A stretch of DNA of 64,000 bases, from contig JAIXPW010000139.1 of assembly GCA_027485995.1 (NCBI GenBank), positions 1 to 64,000 of the forward strand. Reading direction: 5' to 3'. A model generated the notes under the pieces. It ran no database searches, had not been told where the DNA came from, and was given only the letters and a program-made list of their open reading frames with translations. Positions 54,097 to 63,167 of the stretch are shown piece after piece (within the stretch, counting starts at the first letter, position 1; every line of letters starts with the position of its first letter). Position numbers and translations under genes: made by a program. This DNA comes from Verrucomicrobiaceae bacterium (GTDB lineage: Bacteria; Verrucomicrobiota; Verrucomicrobiia; Verrucomicrobiales; Akkermansiaceae).

Positions 54097-55971
54097 TTAA
54101 GAGACCGAGCTCTTCGTTTCGAATTTCGGATTTCGGATTCCGAATTTCTCCTCTTTGGAACTTGGAACTTGGCCTTTGGAACTTGCGGCCGTGTATCTCC
54201 AGGAAACCAGCAACACCGCCACCAGAGCCAGCACGGCGAGGCGCCACCAGGGGTCTTCCGTGGTGTGTCGCTCGACGGCATTGCCCGCACCTTGATCGAG
54301 GTCGTCGGCGCTGCCGCAGGCGTTGAAGTCGGCTTCGCGGGTGTCGCCGAAATGGACCGAGGAGGTCAGCAGGGTTTCGTCGCCTTGCTTGATCGTGAGG
54401 AAACCGGGATCGAGCGGAGCTGTTAGAGGGTTGGCCAGCGGTAGTTCGATTTTTGTGTCGGTGAGCGTCTTGCCGCCGATGTCGGAGCTGATGGCTTCCA
54501 GCGGGCTGGCAGGCTTTTCAGTCGTGCCACTGCGGGTGGCCAGGCGGATCGGCTCGTTGGTCTCAAGGTTGTCGGCGGCCGGAGCGACCTTGGCTTCGCG
54601 GATCGATTCGGCGAAGCGGTGCAGCATGACGATGAAGCCGGGCTGCGAGGCGGCGTTGGAGCGCTTGAGGTCGAAGTTGAAACAAAGCTGTCGGGCCGCT
54701 GGCGTGGTGGCGGTGGCCGGGACATCGCGGATGAAGATGAGTGGCCGTTGTTCCTGCCAGAGGATGACCTTGTCGCGCTGGCTGCGTTCCAGCGAGATCG
54801 TCTCGCGCACCAGCAGCGACTGCCAGTTCAGTCCGTCGATGAGGGGATCCTTGTCTGCCACGATGCCACCCTTGAGGTAGGCTCCGCCCTGGGTGTCGTC
54901 GTGCACGAAGACGACGGCATTTCCCTGCGGCAGGGCGGGGTCGAGCGGATCGTAGCTGATCAGCGCGAGATCGGAGGAAGCGGCATCGTTGACTGGTTGG
55001 ATCGACTCGATCGAACGCAGCAGCTTTTTTGTTAGATCGGCGAAGGCCTCGGAGGTCGCGGCGTAAAGCACGAGCGGCTTGGCGGCTGGTCTGACGAGCG
55101 GCAGCACATCATCGGTCGTGAAGCGGTCGGCGGAAAGCACCACGCGGGCCTTGTCGGTGCCTGTCGGAAAGGCGGCCTGCAGCGAGGCGAGTCCGCCGGG
55201 TTCGAGGGTGATGGATTTTTCCCCGCTGCGACCACTGGGGCTTTCAAGATGCCAGAAACGAGTGGCCGGCTCGGTGCCGTAATTTCTAACAAGAGCACGC
55301 CAGATGAGCGACTCGCCCTCGAGGCTGAAGGAGACTCCGGTGAAGCCTACGTTCCCGATCGCCTCGCCGATCGCCAACTGGCGGGCATCGAAGGGGAGGG
55401 TTTCGTTCGGGGTGTCGGTCACGTAAACGACGATGCCTTCACGGGAAACAAGCGACCGAGCGAGCCGGATCGCCTGGGCAGGGTCGACGAGCCCGTCGCG
55501 CGGGGTCCAGGTCTTGAGCGACTCGACGAGCTTCTCCACCGAGTCTCCCGCGAAGAGCCGGGGCCGGCCGGGTGTGCTTTCGAAAACCGTCAGCTCCAGC
55601 GCGGCGGCGGGGCCTTTGAGTGGAGGGAGTTTCTGCGCGAGGATGCCGAGCATGCGTTCCTTGACGACGGCCATGGAAGCCGAGGAATCGAGCACGACGG
55701 CGACGCGCTGCGTGCTACGAGGTTTCTGGTAGCGAGGCTCGGCCAGGATCCAGGCGAGGATGAGGATGGCGAGCAACTGCATCCACAGCGGCACGGAATT
55801 CATCAGGCGATCGAAGCGTCGGCCGCTGGCGGATTCGCGCAGGGTCTTCTCTAACAGGAAGAGCGTGGAGACCGGCAGGACGATGGATTTCCGCTGGAGG
55901 AAATGGATCGCGATCACCACCGGGAGACCGATGAATGCCCAGAGGCCGTAGGGATTGGCGAGGGTGATCAC
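54097..55971 (-). CDS. BatA-type protein with VWA domain
   Basis: A 624-residue protein starting at GTG 55971, 3 bp after the DUF58 stop. It has the BatA N-terminus (YGLWAFIGLPVVIAIHFLQR), a second helix (about 63-80), a VWA domain with DSSASM, a long beta-rich part, and a last helix (about 580-597). The final 26 residues (from SSKGQVPSSKEEKFG on) are encoded by heptad-type repeats at 54097-54185, so the reading frame ends inside repeat DNA. The tail is probably a recent replacement of the original stop region. Confidence 0.88.
   Translation of the reverse strand: MITLANPYGLWAFIGLPVVIAIHFLQRKSIVLPVSTLFLLEKTLRESASGRRFDRLMNSVPLWMQLLAILILAWILAEPRYQKPRSTQRVAVVLDSSASMAVVKERMLGILAQKLPPLKGPAAALELTVFESTPGRPRLFAGDSVEKLVESLKTWTPRDGLVDPAQAIRLARSLVSREGIVVYVTDTPNETLPFDARQLAIGEAIGNVGFTGVSFSLEGESLIWRALVRNYGTEPATRFWHLESPSGRSGEKSITLEPGGLASLQAAFPTGTDKARVVLSADRFTTDDVLPLVRPAAKPLVLYAATSEAFADLTKKLLRSIESIQPVNDAASSDLALISYDPLDPALPQGNAVVFVHDDTQGGAYLKGGIVADKDPLIDGLNWQSLLVRETISLERSQRDKVILWQEQRPLIFIRDVPATATTPAARQLCFNFDLKRSNAASQPGFIVMLHRFAESIREAKVAPAADNLETNEPIRLATRSGTTEKPASPLEAISSDIGGKTLTDTKIELPLANPLTAPLDPGFLTIKQGDETLLTSSVHFGDTREADFNACGSADDLDQGAGNAVERHTTEDPWWRLAVLALVAVLLVSWRYTAASSKGQVPSSKEEKFGIRNPKFETKSSVS
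54124..54185. repeat. Heptad-type repeats inside the 3' end of the BatA-type gene
   Basis: ATTTCGG and GATTTCG-type units (54124-54148) are followed by TTGGAAC-type units in 7-bp steps (54155-54185). They overlap the last codons of the BatA-type gene rather than lying only in a spacer. Confidence 0.75.
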
Positions 55972-55974
55972 GGG

Positions 55975-56856
55975 TCAGTGCGAGGGTTCCAGCGCGCCGG
56001 CGGTGACGGCTCCGTTGAAGAGGGCGTTGGCGAGGTCTGCCTCGGCCGGGATGCGGGCGAAGGCGGCTTGGTGACGCTGCGCGGATTGTTTCCAGAGGGT
56101 GAAGTGGCGGGCGTAGGCGGTCAGGTAGCGTTCGAGGACGTTCGGTTCGATGCGGTGTTGATGGCGCGACTGGCGCTCGGCATCGACGAACTCGTAGTTG
56201 CCGGTCCACGCGGGCCTGGCTTCGCTTTCGAGGAAGGGTGAGAAGATCAGGATGCTGCCGTGGCGCTGGCCGAGGTGGCGGAGGATCGGTTCTGGGTCGC
56301 CGGGAAACAGCAGGTCGGAAACCAGCACGCGCACGGCATTCGCCCGCAGCTGGATGCGGGAAAGGTCGGGTGCGGCAGCCACGTCGGTGGTCGGCAGGCT
56401 GCGGGCGGTTTCCAGCCAACGATGGCCCTGGAGGGTGTCGGGATCGATGCGCAGCGAGGCATCACCCCGAACGACGTGCACGCTCACGCTGGCCCCGGAG
56501 CCGCGGACGCTTTCGATGATGAAGTAGAACAGCTCGGCCGAGCGGGCGGCCTTCGCAGGATCGAAGAACATCGACTCCGAGGCATCGAAGACCAGATCGA
56601 CGACCGGCCGGACTTCCTCACGGAACAGCTTCATCGTGTAGTGGCCGGTGCGGGCGTAGGCCTGCCAGTTGAGATGCCGTGGATCGTCGCCGGGCACATA
56701 ACTGCGGTGGTCCTGGAAATCGAGCGACGAGCCGGTGCCGCTGCCGTTGAAATCCCCCGCTTGACCGCGCCAGACCTTGGAGCGGAGTGGCAGGCGCAAT
56801 CGTCCGGCGGCGGCGAGGGCGCGGGTGTGGCAGCGTTGGAGGTCGTCGCGTGTCAT
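55975..56856 (-). CDS. DUF58 domain protein
   Basis: A 293-residue soluble protein. DFQDHRSYVPGDDPRHLNWQ is the DUF58 signature (D.R.Y.PGDD.R.I.W), followed by FREEVRPVVDLVFDASESMF, a VWA-like strand with DASES. DUF58 proteins work with MoxR ATPases and VWA proteins. Its ATG (56856) overlaps the stop of the upstream permease in an ATGA, and the BatA-type gene starts 3 bp after it. Translational coupling across all three is therefore likely. Confidence 0.92.
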   Translation of the reverse strand: MTRDDLQRCHTRALAAAGRLRLPLRSKVWRGQAGDFNGSGTGSSLDFQDHRSYVPGDDPRHLNWQAYARTGHYTMKLFREEVRPVVDLVFDASESMFFDPAKAARSAELFYFIIESVRGSGASVSVHVVRGDASLRIDPDTLQGHRWLETARSLPTTDVAAAPDLSRIQLRANAVRVLVSDLLFPGDPEPILRHLGQRHGSILIFSPFLESEARPAWTGNYEFVDAERQSRHQHRIEPNVLERYLTAYARHFTLWKQSAQRHQAAFARIPAEADLANALFNGAVTAGALEPSH

Positions 56857-58298
56857 TCGGAAGGCGTTTCCTGTTCAAGGCTGCGGATGCGGCGGAAGGC
56901 GGGAATGGATTTGAGCAGGAGAACCAGAAGGTAGATGCCGTTGGCGATGGTGCCTGAAAGGAGCAGATGTTTCCACTCGAAGTTCACCCAATCATATCTG
57001 TCGATGAGATCTGACATCGGCAACAAGGTCACAGGGTCCCAGGCAAGGCCCCAGAGGACGAGCGAGGAACCGAGTTCCTTCCCGAGTGAGGCCCCCACAA
57101 GGCCGACGATGACGAATGCGATCCACAGCAGAATGAAGGCGGCGGCCCGGTCCTTGAACTTCGGACCCGTTAGAACGATCAACATGCCCGGAAGCAGCAG
57201 GCTGCCGAGCAGGGCCAGTAGGTAAACTTGCGACCTCATCAGGTGGGAGCCTGAAGCCCCAGGAAGCATGGCCAATCCCGCAAAACCGATCAGTCCGAGG
57301 ACGAGGCTGAACACCACGCCCGAAGGCCATCCCGGATAGAGCAGTCCACCCGCGATGCGTCCGATCAGGCCCTTGCGAACGAATGGGCGATAGACCGTGG
57401 ACACCGGATTCTCCTCTTCCGACAAGGCAATGCCGATGGCTGGCGCGGCAATGATGAACCAGAGGAAGGGAACGGCATCAACCGGAGCGTTCATGGCCCG
57501 AAGCATCAATGGCCACAGCAGCATCAGGCCCAAGGCGATGAGACGCCGCGGGGTCGAATGGTTTTCGGCCGTGGGGGCGATCTGCGATGCGCCCAGCGAA
57601 AGCATCGACCAGCCGATGTAAGCCACCGCCACCAGAAATCCAAGCAGGGCGAACGAACGGGTCGCATCGGACAGCGAGCAGAATTCAATCAACTCATCGA
57701 GTCCTCTTCCAAAGCCGAGTCTCAAGATCACCATCGCCAGCGCCGGAGTGCCCAGCACCGGCAGCAGGCCACGGATCAGGATCGAGCGACAGCCGGAAAG
57801 TCCGACGGTGACGGCCGTCAATCCGGCGGACAGCATGAAGATCATCAGCACCAGCAGCAGCTCGGCGAACAGATCCATGCCGCCGAGGTAGTAGCGCAGG
57901 ATGAGATAGGGGAAAATCGTGACGGCCATCAGTGCGGTCTGGCTGACCACGGACACCCACTTACCGAGAACAATCCGCAGGGCTCCAAGTCGGGTGAGCA
58001 CCATCAGGTCGATCGTGTTGTTGCGGATCTCGCCGGAAAGCGCACCAACCCCGCGCAGCGGCTGGATCACAAGAGCGGCCATCGAGAAGAAGACGAACAC
58101 CACCTCGGAAACAAAGGTCCCCGCCCGCGGGGTGGAGCCGATCGCGCCAGCGCCGAGAAGGAAGAACGAGAGCAGCACCTGAAGGACCAGGAAGACGACG
58201 ACGAAGGTCTTGCCGCGAAGTCCCTGGCGCAGCTCCTTCACCAGCATCGGTGAAAAGCGGTCCGGGAAGTCGTCGATTCGTTCGGAAGGCGTGGACAT
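56853..58298 (-). CDS. ABC-2 type transporter permease
   Basis: A 481-residue membrane protein with about twelve helices. After MSTPSERIDDFPDRFSPMLV it shows the permease entry KELRQGLRGKTFVVVFLVLQ and GEIRNNTIDLMVLTRLGALRI, which matches the ABC-2 coupling helix region (E.R..T.D.L..T). I start at ATG 58298, 4 bp after the ATPase stop; the upstream open frame overlaps the ATPase gene. With that ATPase it forms a complete exporter-like pair. The substrate is unknown. Confidence 0.88.
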   Translation of the reverse strand: MSTPSERIDDFPDRFSPMLVKELRQGLRGKTFVVVFLVLQVLLSFFLLGAGAIGSTPRAGTFVSEVVFVFFSMAALVIQPLRGVGALSGEIRNNTIDLMVLTRLGALRIVLGKWVSVVSQTALMAVTIFPYLILRYYLGGMDLFAELLLVLMIFMLSAGLTAVTVGLSGCRSILIRGLLPVLGTPALAMVILRLGFGRGLDELIEFCSLSDATRSFALLGFLVAVAYIGWSMLSLGASQIAPTAENHSTPRRLIALGLMLLWPLMLRAMNAPVDAVPFLWFIIAAPAIGIALSEEENPVSTVYRPFVRKGLIGRIAGGLLYPGWPSGVVFSLVLGLIGFAGLAMLPGASGSHLMRSQVYLLALLGSLLLPGMLIVLTGPKFKDRAAAFILLWIAFVIVGLVGASLGKELGSSLVLWGLAWDPVTLLPMSDLIDRYDWVNFEWKHLLLSGTIANGIYLLVLLLKSIPAFRRIRSLEQETPSE

Positions 58299-58302
58299 CG
58301 TC

Positions 58303-59328
58303 TCAGGATTCCGGGCTGGCGGTGGACACTTCGACCGGTGCTGGCTGGGAGGCAGGCGTCGGCGGCGGCAGCACGACGTTTTTCTCACCCCTCTCGATGC
58401 GGCCGAGGATGTCGATGAAGGCATCCTCCAGATTGCGCTCCTCGCGGTGGAACTCCACGACCTTGAGTCCGTCCTTGATCATCCGTGCGAGAACGTCGGC
58501 CGACTTCGCCGGATCATCGACCTCGATGCGGATGCGTCCGCCGTGTTTGCGTGCTTCGAGGAACTCGACATGCGGTTGCAGCACGCACCAGTCCGCCACG
58601 TGCTGGGCCTCGTTTGCCACCTGCACGTCGTAGAGCACGCCACCGAGGGCATCGGCGCTGCGGCGGAGGTCCTCGGCGCCGCCGTGATGGACGATGCGAC
58701 CGGCGTTGATGAAGAGCAGCGAGTCGCACATTTCCCCGAGCTCGGAGAGGATGTGTGAGGAAATGAAGATCGTCTTCCCTTCCTGGGCGAGGACGCGGAT
58801 GAGGTGCTTCAGTTCGACGCGAGCCTTCGGATCCAGACCGGCGGCCGGCTCGTCCATGATCAGCACCTGCGGGTCGTGCAGCAGAGAGCGACCGAGGCCG
58901 AGGCGCTGGGTCATGCCTTTCGAGAGCTTGTTGGAAAAGCGTTCGGCGAGTGGCACCAGGTCGGTGAACTCCATCACTTCCTGCACCCGCTGACGTCGCT
59001 CCTTGCCCTTGTAGCCGAGGGCGCGGGCATAGAAGTCGAGATACTCCAGCACCGTCATGTGGTCGTAGTTGCCGAAATGGTCCGGCATCCAGCCGATCAT
59101 CCTGCGGACCTCCGCCGGATGATTGACGACGTTGATACCGCAGACCTCGGCGACGCCCATTGTTGGATAATCGAGGGTCGCGAGGATCCGCATCGTGGTC
59201 GTCTTGCCGGCACCATTGGCCCCGACGAAGCCGCAGACCGAGCCGTGGGGCACTTCGAACGAAACGCCATTCACGGCCTGAAGCTGGCCGAAGTAGCGGT
59301 AGAGGTTATGTACCTTAAGGGCGCTCAT
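58303..59328 (-). CDS. ABC transporter ATP-binding protein
   Basis: A 341-residue ATPase with all motifs: Walker A GANGAGKTTT, Q-loop region MIGWMPDHFGNYDHMTV, signature LSKGMTQRLGLGRSLL, Walker B VLIMDEPAAGLDP and the H-loop ISSHIL. The C-terminal extension (about 215-341) resembles those of CcmA/NatA-type exporters (NLEDAFIDI) and ends in a Pro-rich tail. The start is ATG 59328; the 15 codons open upstream come from repeat DNA. It pairs with the permease at 56853 and could in principle also serve the ATPase-less GldF/GldG set 12 kb away. Confidence 0.93.
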   Translation of the reverse strand: MSALKVHNLYRYFGQLQAVNGVSFEVPHGSVCGFVGANGAGKTTTMRILATLDYPTMGVAEVCGINVVNHPAEVRRMIGWMPDHFGNYDHMTVLEYLDFYARALGYKGKERRQRVQEVMEFTDLVPLAERFSNKLSKGMTQRLGLGRSLLHDPQVLIMDEPAAGLDPKARVELKHLIRVLAQEGKTIFISSHILSELGEMCDSLLFINAGRIVHHGGAEDLRRSADALGGVLYDVQVANEAQHVADWCVLQPHVEFLEARKHGGRIRIEVDDPAKSADVLARMIKDGLKVVEFHREERNLEDAFIDILGRIERGEKNVVLPPPTPASQPAPVEVSTASPES

Positions 59329-59343
59329 GGTTGGTGGGCGTTG

Positions 59344-59371
59344 AAGTTCCAAGGGCCAAGGGCCAAGTTCC
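59344..59371. repeat. AAGTTCC/AAGGGCC heptanucleotide tract
   Basis: Four units in exact 7-bp register read AAGTTCC, AAGGGCC, AAGGGCC, AAGTTCC. They lie in the spacer between the four-helix-bundle gene and the ABC ATPase gene. Confidence 0.85.
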
Positions 59372-59389
59372 AATCTATGAGAGAGACGA

Positions 59390-59770
59390 TCATCGGTTGG
59401 TCTCCTTTTTGCGGATGGAGGCGGTGAAAATGCGGACTAGTTCGTCGGTTTCGGCGAGAAGACTTTTCAAAACAGCTTCAGCCTCCGAACGGACCTCGTT
59501 GGTGTCGGAGAGAAGGTTCAGCCAAAGTGCGGATTCCTTGGCTTCCTTTCGGCAGATCCGGAGTCGGTAGATGAAATCCTCATCACTGATTGCTTCGCGT
59601 GCTTCCAAGTAATTCGCTGCGACGGAACCGGACGATTTAAGCAATTGCCTCACATCCTCCCAACTGACGCGGTGCCACGCATGATCCCTCAGGAACAAGC
59701 GGGTCCTCAGCGCAAATTCGTAAGTACGATCTTCAAGATCAAAAGGCGGCTTCGATTCCGGAGTTTTCAT
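59390..59770 (-). CDS. Four-helix-bundle protein (23S rRNA intervening-sequence family)
   Basis: A 126-residue all-helical protein starting at ATG 59770. It has the family landmarks DLEDRTYEFALRTRLFLRD, SVAANYLEAREAISDEDFIYRL and RICRKEAKESALWLNLL. These proteins are named from rRNA intervening sequences but are mostly found free-standing; they form pentamers, and their function is unknown. It is flanked on both sides by heptad repeats (59344-59371 and 59784-59810) inside an otherwise tight operon, which suggests insertion as a unit. Confidence 0.88.
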   Translation of the reverse strand: MKTPESKPPFDLEDRTYEFALRTRLFLRDHAWHRVSWEDVRQLLKSSGSVAANYLEAREAISDEDFIYRLRICRKEAKESALWLNLLSDTNEVRSEAEAVLKSLLAETDELVRIFTASIRKKETNR

Positions 59771-59783
59771 CTGAATGTTGAAA

Positions 59784-59810
59784 CTTGATGCTTGGAACTT
59801 GGAACTTTCA
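59784..59810. repeat. TTGGAAC heptanucleotide tract
   Basis: CTTGATG, CTTGGAA, CTTGGAA and CTTTC follow in 7-bp steps, directly upstream of the four-helix-bundle gene and overlapping the last codon of the preceding gene on the minus strand. Confidence 0.75.
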
Positions 59811-61547
59811 CGGCTGCACGACAGGGCCGGTGAGGATGGTCCTTGTTTCCTTCCATTTGATGCCCTTGAAGGTGTCGATCCCCGGGGCGGCGGTGGTGAT
59901 GGCGATGAAGCAATCGGGGCGCTTCTGCACATTGTTGAGGATTTTCCGGTTGCGCTCTCCGAACCGGGCTTTCTCGCCTGACAGGATTTTCTCGGCGTCG
60001 GCCTCGCTGATCTGGGTGGGCTGGAATCGGGTGCCGGCGACGATGTTGTCCGCCTTCCACCACTGCTTGGCGTTGTCCCTGTAGCAAAGGGTCTCGATCG
60101 GGAAATCGAAGGTGGAAAGCAACTGCGGCCTGCCACCGGGAGCGGCACGTTCGATGCGGCCCCGGGTCGGGATGACGGCATCGAGGACATGGCCTTGCTC
60201 GGAGCGGCTCTGGAACCAGTCGCCGGAAGTCTTCAGTTTTCCGTCGATGAATTCGGAGGAGTAGCCGGTGCCGCTGCCGCCGTTCCGGAGGGTCAGGCGG
60301 GCCCAACGGTTGTCGTCGGCAATGGGCACGGGCGAGAGTGTGGCGGCCTCGTTGAGCGTGAATCCGGCCCCTGTTAGAACGCCGGTGCGGCTGAACTGCT
60401 CCTGATGCAGGTAGGCGGCGTTCTCACCGTTGTCGGGCCGCACCTCCATGAGGATGAGCCGGACGCCGCGGCCGCCGAAGCCGTCCATCAGGAGGATCAG
60501 TCCGACGAGCAGCAGGCTGGTGGCCAGTGAGATCAGCGGGGTGGTGATGAAGAGCCGATGGCGGCGGCCGGATTTCGCGAAGACGAAGAGGTTCACGGGT
60601 CCGACAATCGCTCCGAAGGCAATGAGGATCAGGATGAAGACGACGTAGTTGAAGCCCTGGATGCCGAACGAAGACTGGAGCGGCCATCTGCTGCTGTAGT
60701 CCTCCGTGATGGACTTGTGGAGGATTGGGGTGCGGCGAGTGATGGTGGCGTCGACCGTTTGTGCGGCATTGAGCTTGAGACCGGGGGCGATCGGTTTCAC
60801 CACGACTTCCCCGAAGCTCGGATCGGTGGGAAGGTTCAGCCCGGAAGGGCTTCCCGACTCGGAATAGATCAGCAACTGTCCGCCGAGACGCACCCAGGAA
60901 AGCACCGCACTGCGGGCACCGGCGGAGGCGGCGGTCCATTCGGAATCGGTCAGGATCAGGCTGTCGTAGCCGGCGTAGGCCCGCCAGTCCTCGGGCATCA
61001 TACGGGCATCGAATTTCGCGGCGAATGGGTTGAGGCTGCCCCGGTAGGAGGAGAATTGCTTGGCCACCTCGGCATCGAGCGTGGACCCGTTGGGCGTGAA
61101 GAGTTTTTCCCCGAGCAGGACGGCAGGTTGCTCCGTGGCATACTCGCCGGACAGACTCCCCATGCCGGAGCCCATGCTGCCGCCGAGAGTGAGTTTGACC
61201 TGGGCTCCGCCCGAACGGCTGTTCTCGATGAGCGTGTTGAGCGGCACAAGGATGTCATGCTGGCTGGACTTCTCGGCAGGGGCGTCGAAGGAGAACGAGG
61301 AATTCGTCCTGCTGCCATCGGAGCCGTAGTCGTTGGTGGACTCGAAGCTCAGATCGACGGACCGGGCGATGGACATCCGGTTGGCGATGGAAACGCGGAC
61401 CGGAAGGAAGCCAGAGGGGGCGGGCTTGGTGAAGAGGGCGGTGACCTCGACGTAGGAGTCGGTTTTGGCGTCGGTCTGCACCCGCAGCAGTTCCTGCTGG
61501 GCAGCAGCGGCGGTGGCGAGGGCGAGCAGGAGAATGAGGCAGCGCAT
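59808..61547 (-). CDS. Secreted/membrane protein of the MoxR-VWA operon
   Basis: A 579-residue protein with a signal peptide (about 1-16, ending AAAAQ), an extracytoplasmic beta-rich domain (about 20-295), two transmembrane helices (about 298-320 and 333-358: NYVVFILILIAFGAIVGPVN and FITTPLISLATSLLLVGLIL), and a further soluble domain. A Gly/Ser/Met-rich stretch (GGSMGSGMGSLSG) lies in the first domain. I recognise no family, but such proteins are regular members of these operons. It starts 29 bp after the MoxR stop. Confidence 0.8.
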   Translation of the reverse strand: MRCLILLLALATAAAAQQELLRVQTDAKTDSYVEVTALFTKPAPSGFLPVRVSIANRMSIARSVDLSFESTNDYGSDGSRTNSSFSFDAPAEKSSQHDILVPLNTLIENSRSGGAQVKLTLGGSMGSGMGSLSGEYATEQPAVLLGEKLFTPNGSTLDAEVAKQFSSYRGSLNPFAAKFDARMMPEDWRAYAGYDSLILTDSEWTAASAGARSAVLSWVRLGGQLLIYSESGSPSGLNLPTDPSFGEVVVKPIAPGLKLNAAQTVDATITRRTPILHKSITEDYSSRWPLQSSFGIQGFNYVVFILILIAFGAIVGPVNLFVFAKSGRRHRLFITTPLISLATSLLLVGLILLMDGFGGRGVRLILMEVRPDNGENAAYLHQEQFSRTGVLTGAGFTLNEAATLSPVPIADDNRWARLTLRNGGSGTGYSSEFIDGKLKTSGDWFQSRSEQGHVLDAVIPTRGRIERAAPGGRPQLLSTFDFPIETLCYRDNAKQWWKADNIVAGTRFQPTQISEADAEKILSGEKARFGERNRKILNNVQKRPDCFIAITTAAPGIDTFKGIKWKETRTILTGPVVQP

Positions 61548-61576
61548 GGCGGATGAGGGTTGGGCGCGGACAGGCT

Positions 61577-62584
<1,008 letters not shown>

Positions 62585-62917
62585 GGAGTTTGGTTCGGGA
62601 GCTTCCGCAAGCTAACAAACCGTCTGCTTCTGGAAATGAAGAACGCATGAAAAATACAGGCAATCCCCCGGGGCGTCGGCGCGTTGGAAATGATGTCACG
62701 AACCTCAAGGAGTTCCGAATCGCGTCTGACTCATTCGTCAGTCAGTCCGAAGATCGTCGGGACCGGTTCTGCTTTCGTGGTTTATCATTTTCCCTTCGAG
62801 GTCCATTCGTGAACTGCCTCCCGCCGCTGCTCCCGCGTCATGATGTGACTTGATGGCCGTGAGCTTGTTTCAGGAATGCCCGCGCCGCCAGACGACCCGC
62901 GGATCTGAGGGAGAGCC
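62585..62917. other. Spacer upstream of the MoxR operon
   Basis: About 330 bp without a supported gene. It must contain the promoter of the minus-strand MoxR operon; TGTTAGC lies 27 bp before its ATG. Short open frames here show no motif. The adjoining part, 62918-63090, is annotated separately. Confidence 0.5.
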
Positions 62918-63080
62918 CCCAAAAAAAGTGGCCGTAGGAGGTCCCCACCTCCTACGGCCGAGATTATCAACCCATTCGCTGCCGAGGCAACTTAGGGGCT
63001 GACAACTGCTGTTCACCCTAACATGAAAACGCGCACGGATGCGGTCTTCGTAGAGGAGTAGACCCTCATCTCAGAAGGAC
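62918..63080 (-). ncRNA. Candidate structured small RNA ending at an intrinsic terminator
   Basis: On the minus strand several stems follow in order. GGTCT pairs with AGACC, CGCA-TCCG-TGCG forms a tetraloop hairpin, TTAGGG pairs with CCCTAA, and GTTGC-CTCG-GCAGC forms another tetraloop hairpin. A strong terminator hairpin with a T run closes the set. CTGAGAT near the 5' end can pair with ATCTCGG just before the terminator, which would enclose everything. No protein gene on this strand uses this terminator. No known RNA family is recognised. Confidence 0.3.
62921..62959 (-). terminator. Strong intrinsic terminator, minus strand
   Basis: GGCCGTAGGAGGT (62930-62942) and its exact reverse complement (62947-62959) form a 13-bp stem with a 4-nt loop. 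On the minus strand it is followed by seven T (plus-strand A run 62921-62927). On the plus strand no T run follows, so it acts leftwards only. Confidence 0.8.
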
Positions 63081-63167
63081 GTTCAAAAATTCCCTAAAGT
63101 TTCTCATTTTTCCTTCCAGGTCGCTTGGGATTGCGCGGCGAGCCCTTCTGACGCAAGTAACGGCTGC

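Noticed and set aside
62930-62959. The 13-bp hairpin as an insertion-sequence end or attachment site
   Set aside because: The A/T run on one side only and the 4-nt loop fit an intrinsic terminator. There is no transposase, no second copy and no target duplication.
62918-63080. Assignment of the candidate RNA to 6S, SRP, RNase P or tmRNA
   Set aside because: None of the diagnostic sequences of those RNAs is visible. Only a general pattern of a closing stem and hairpins is shared.
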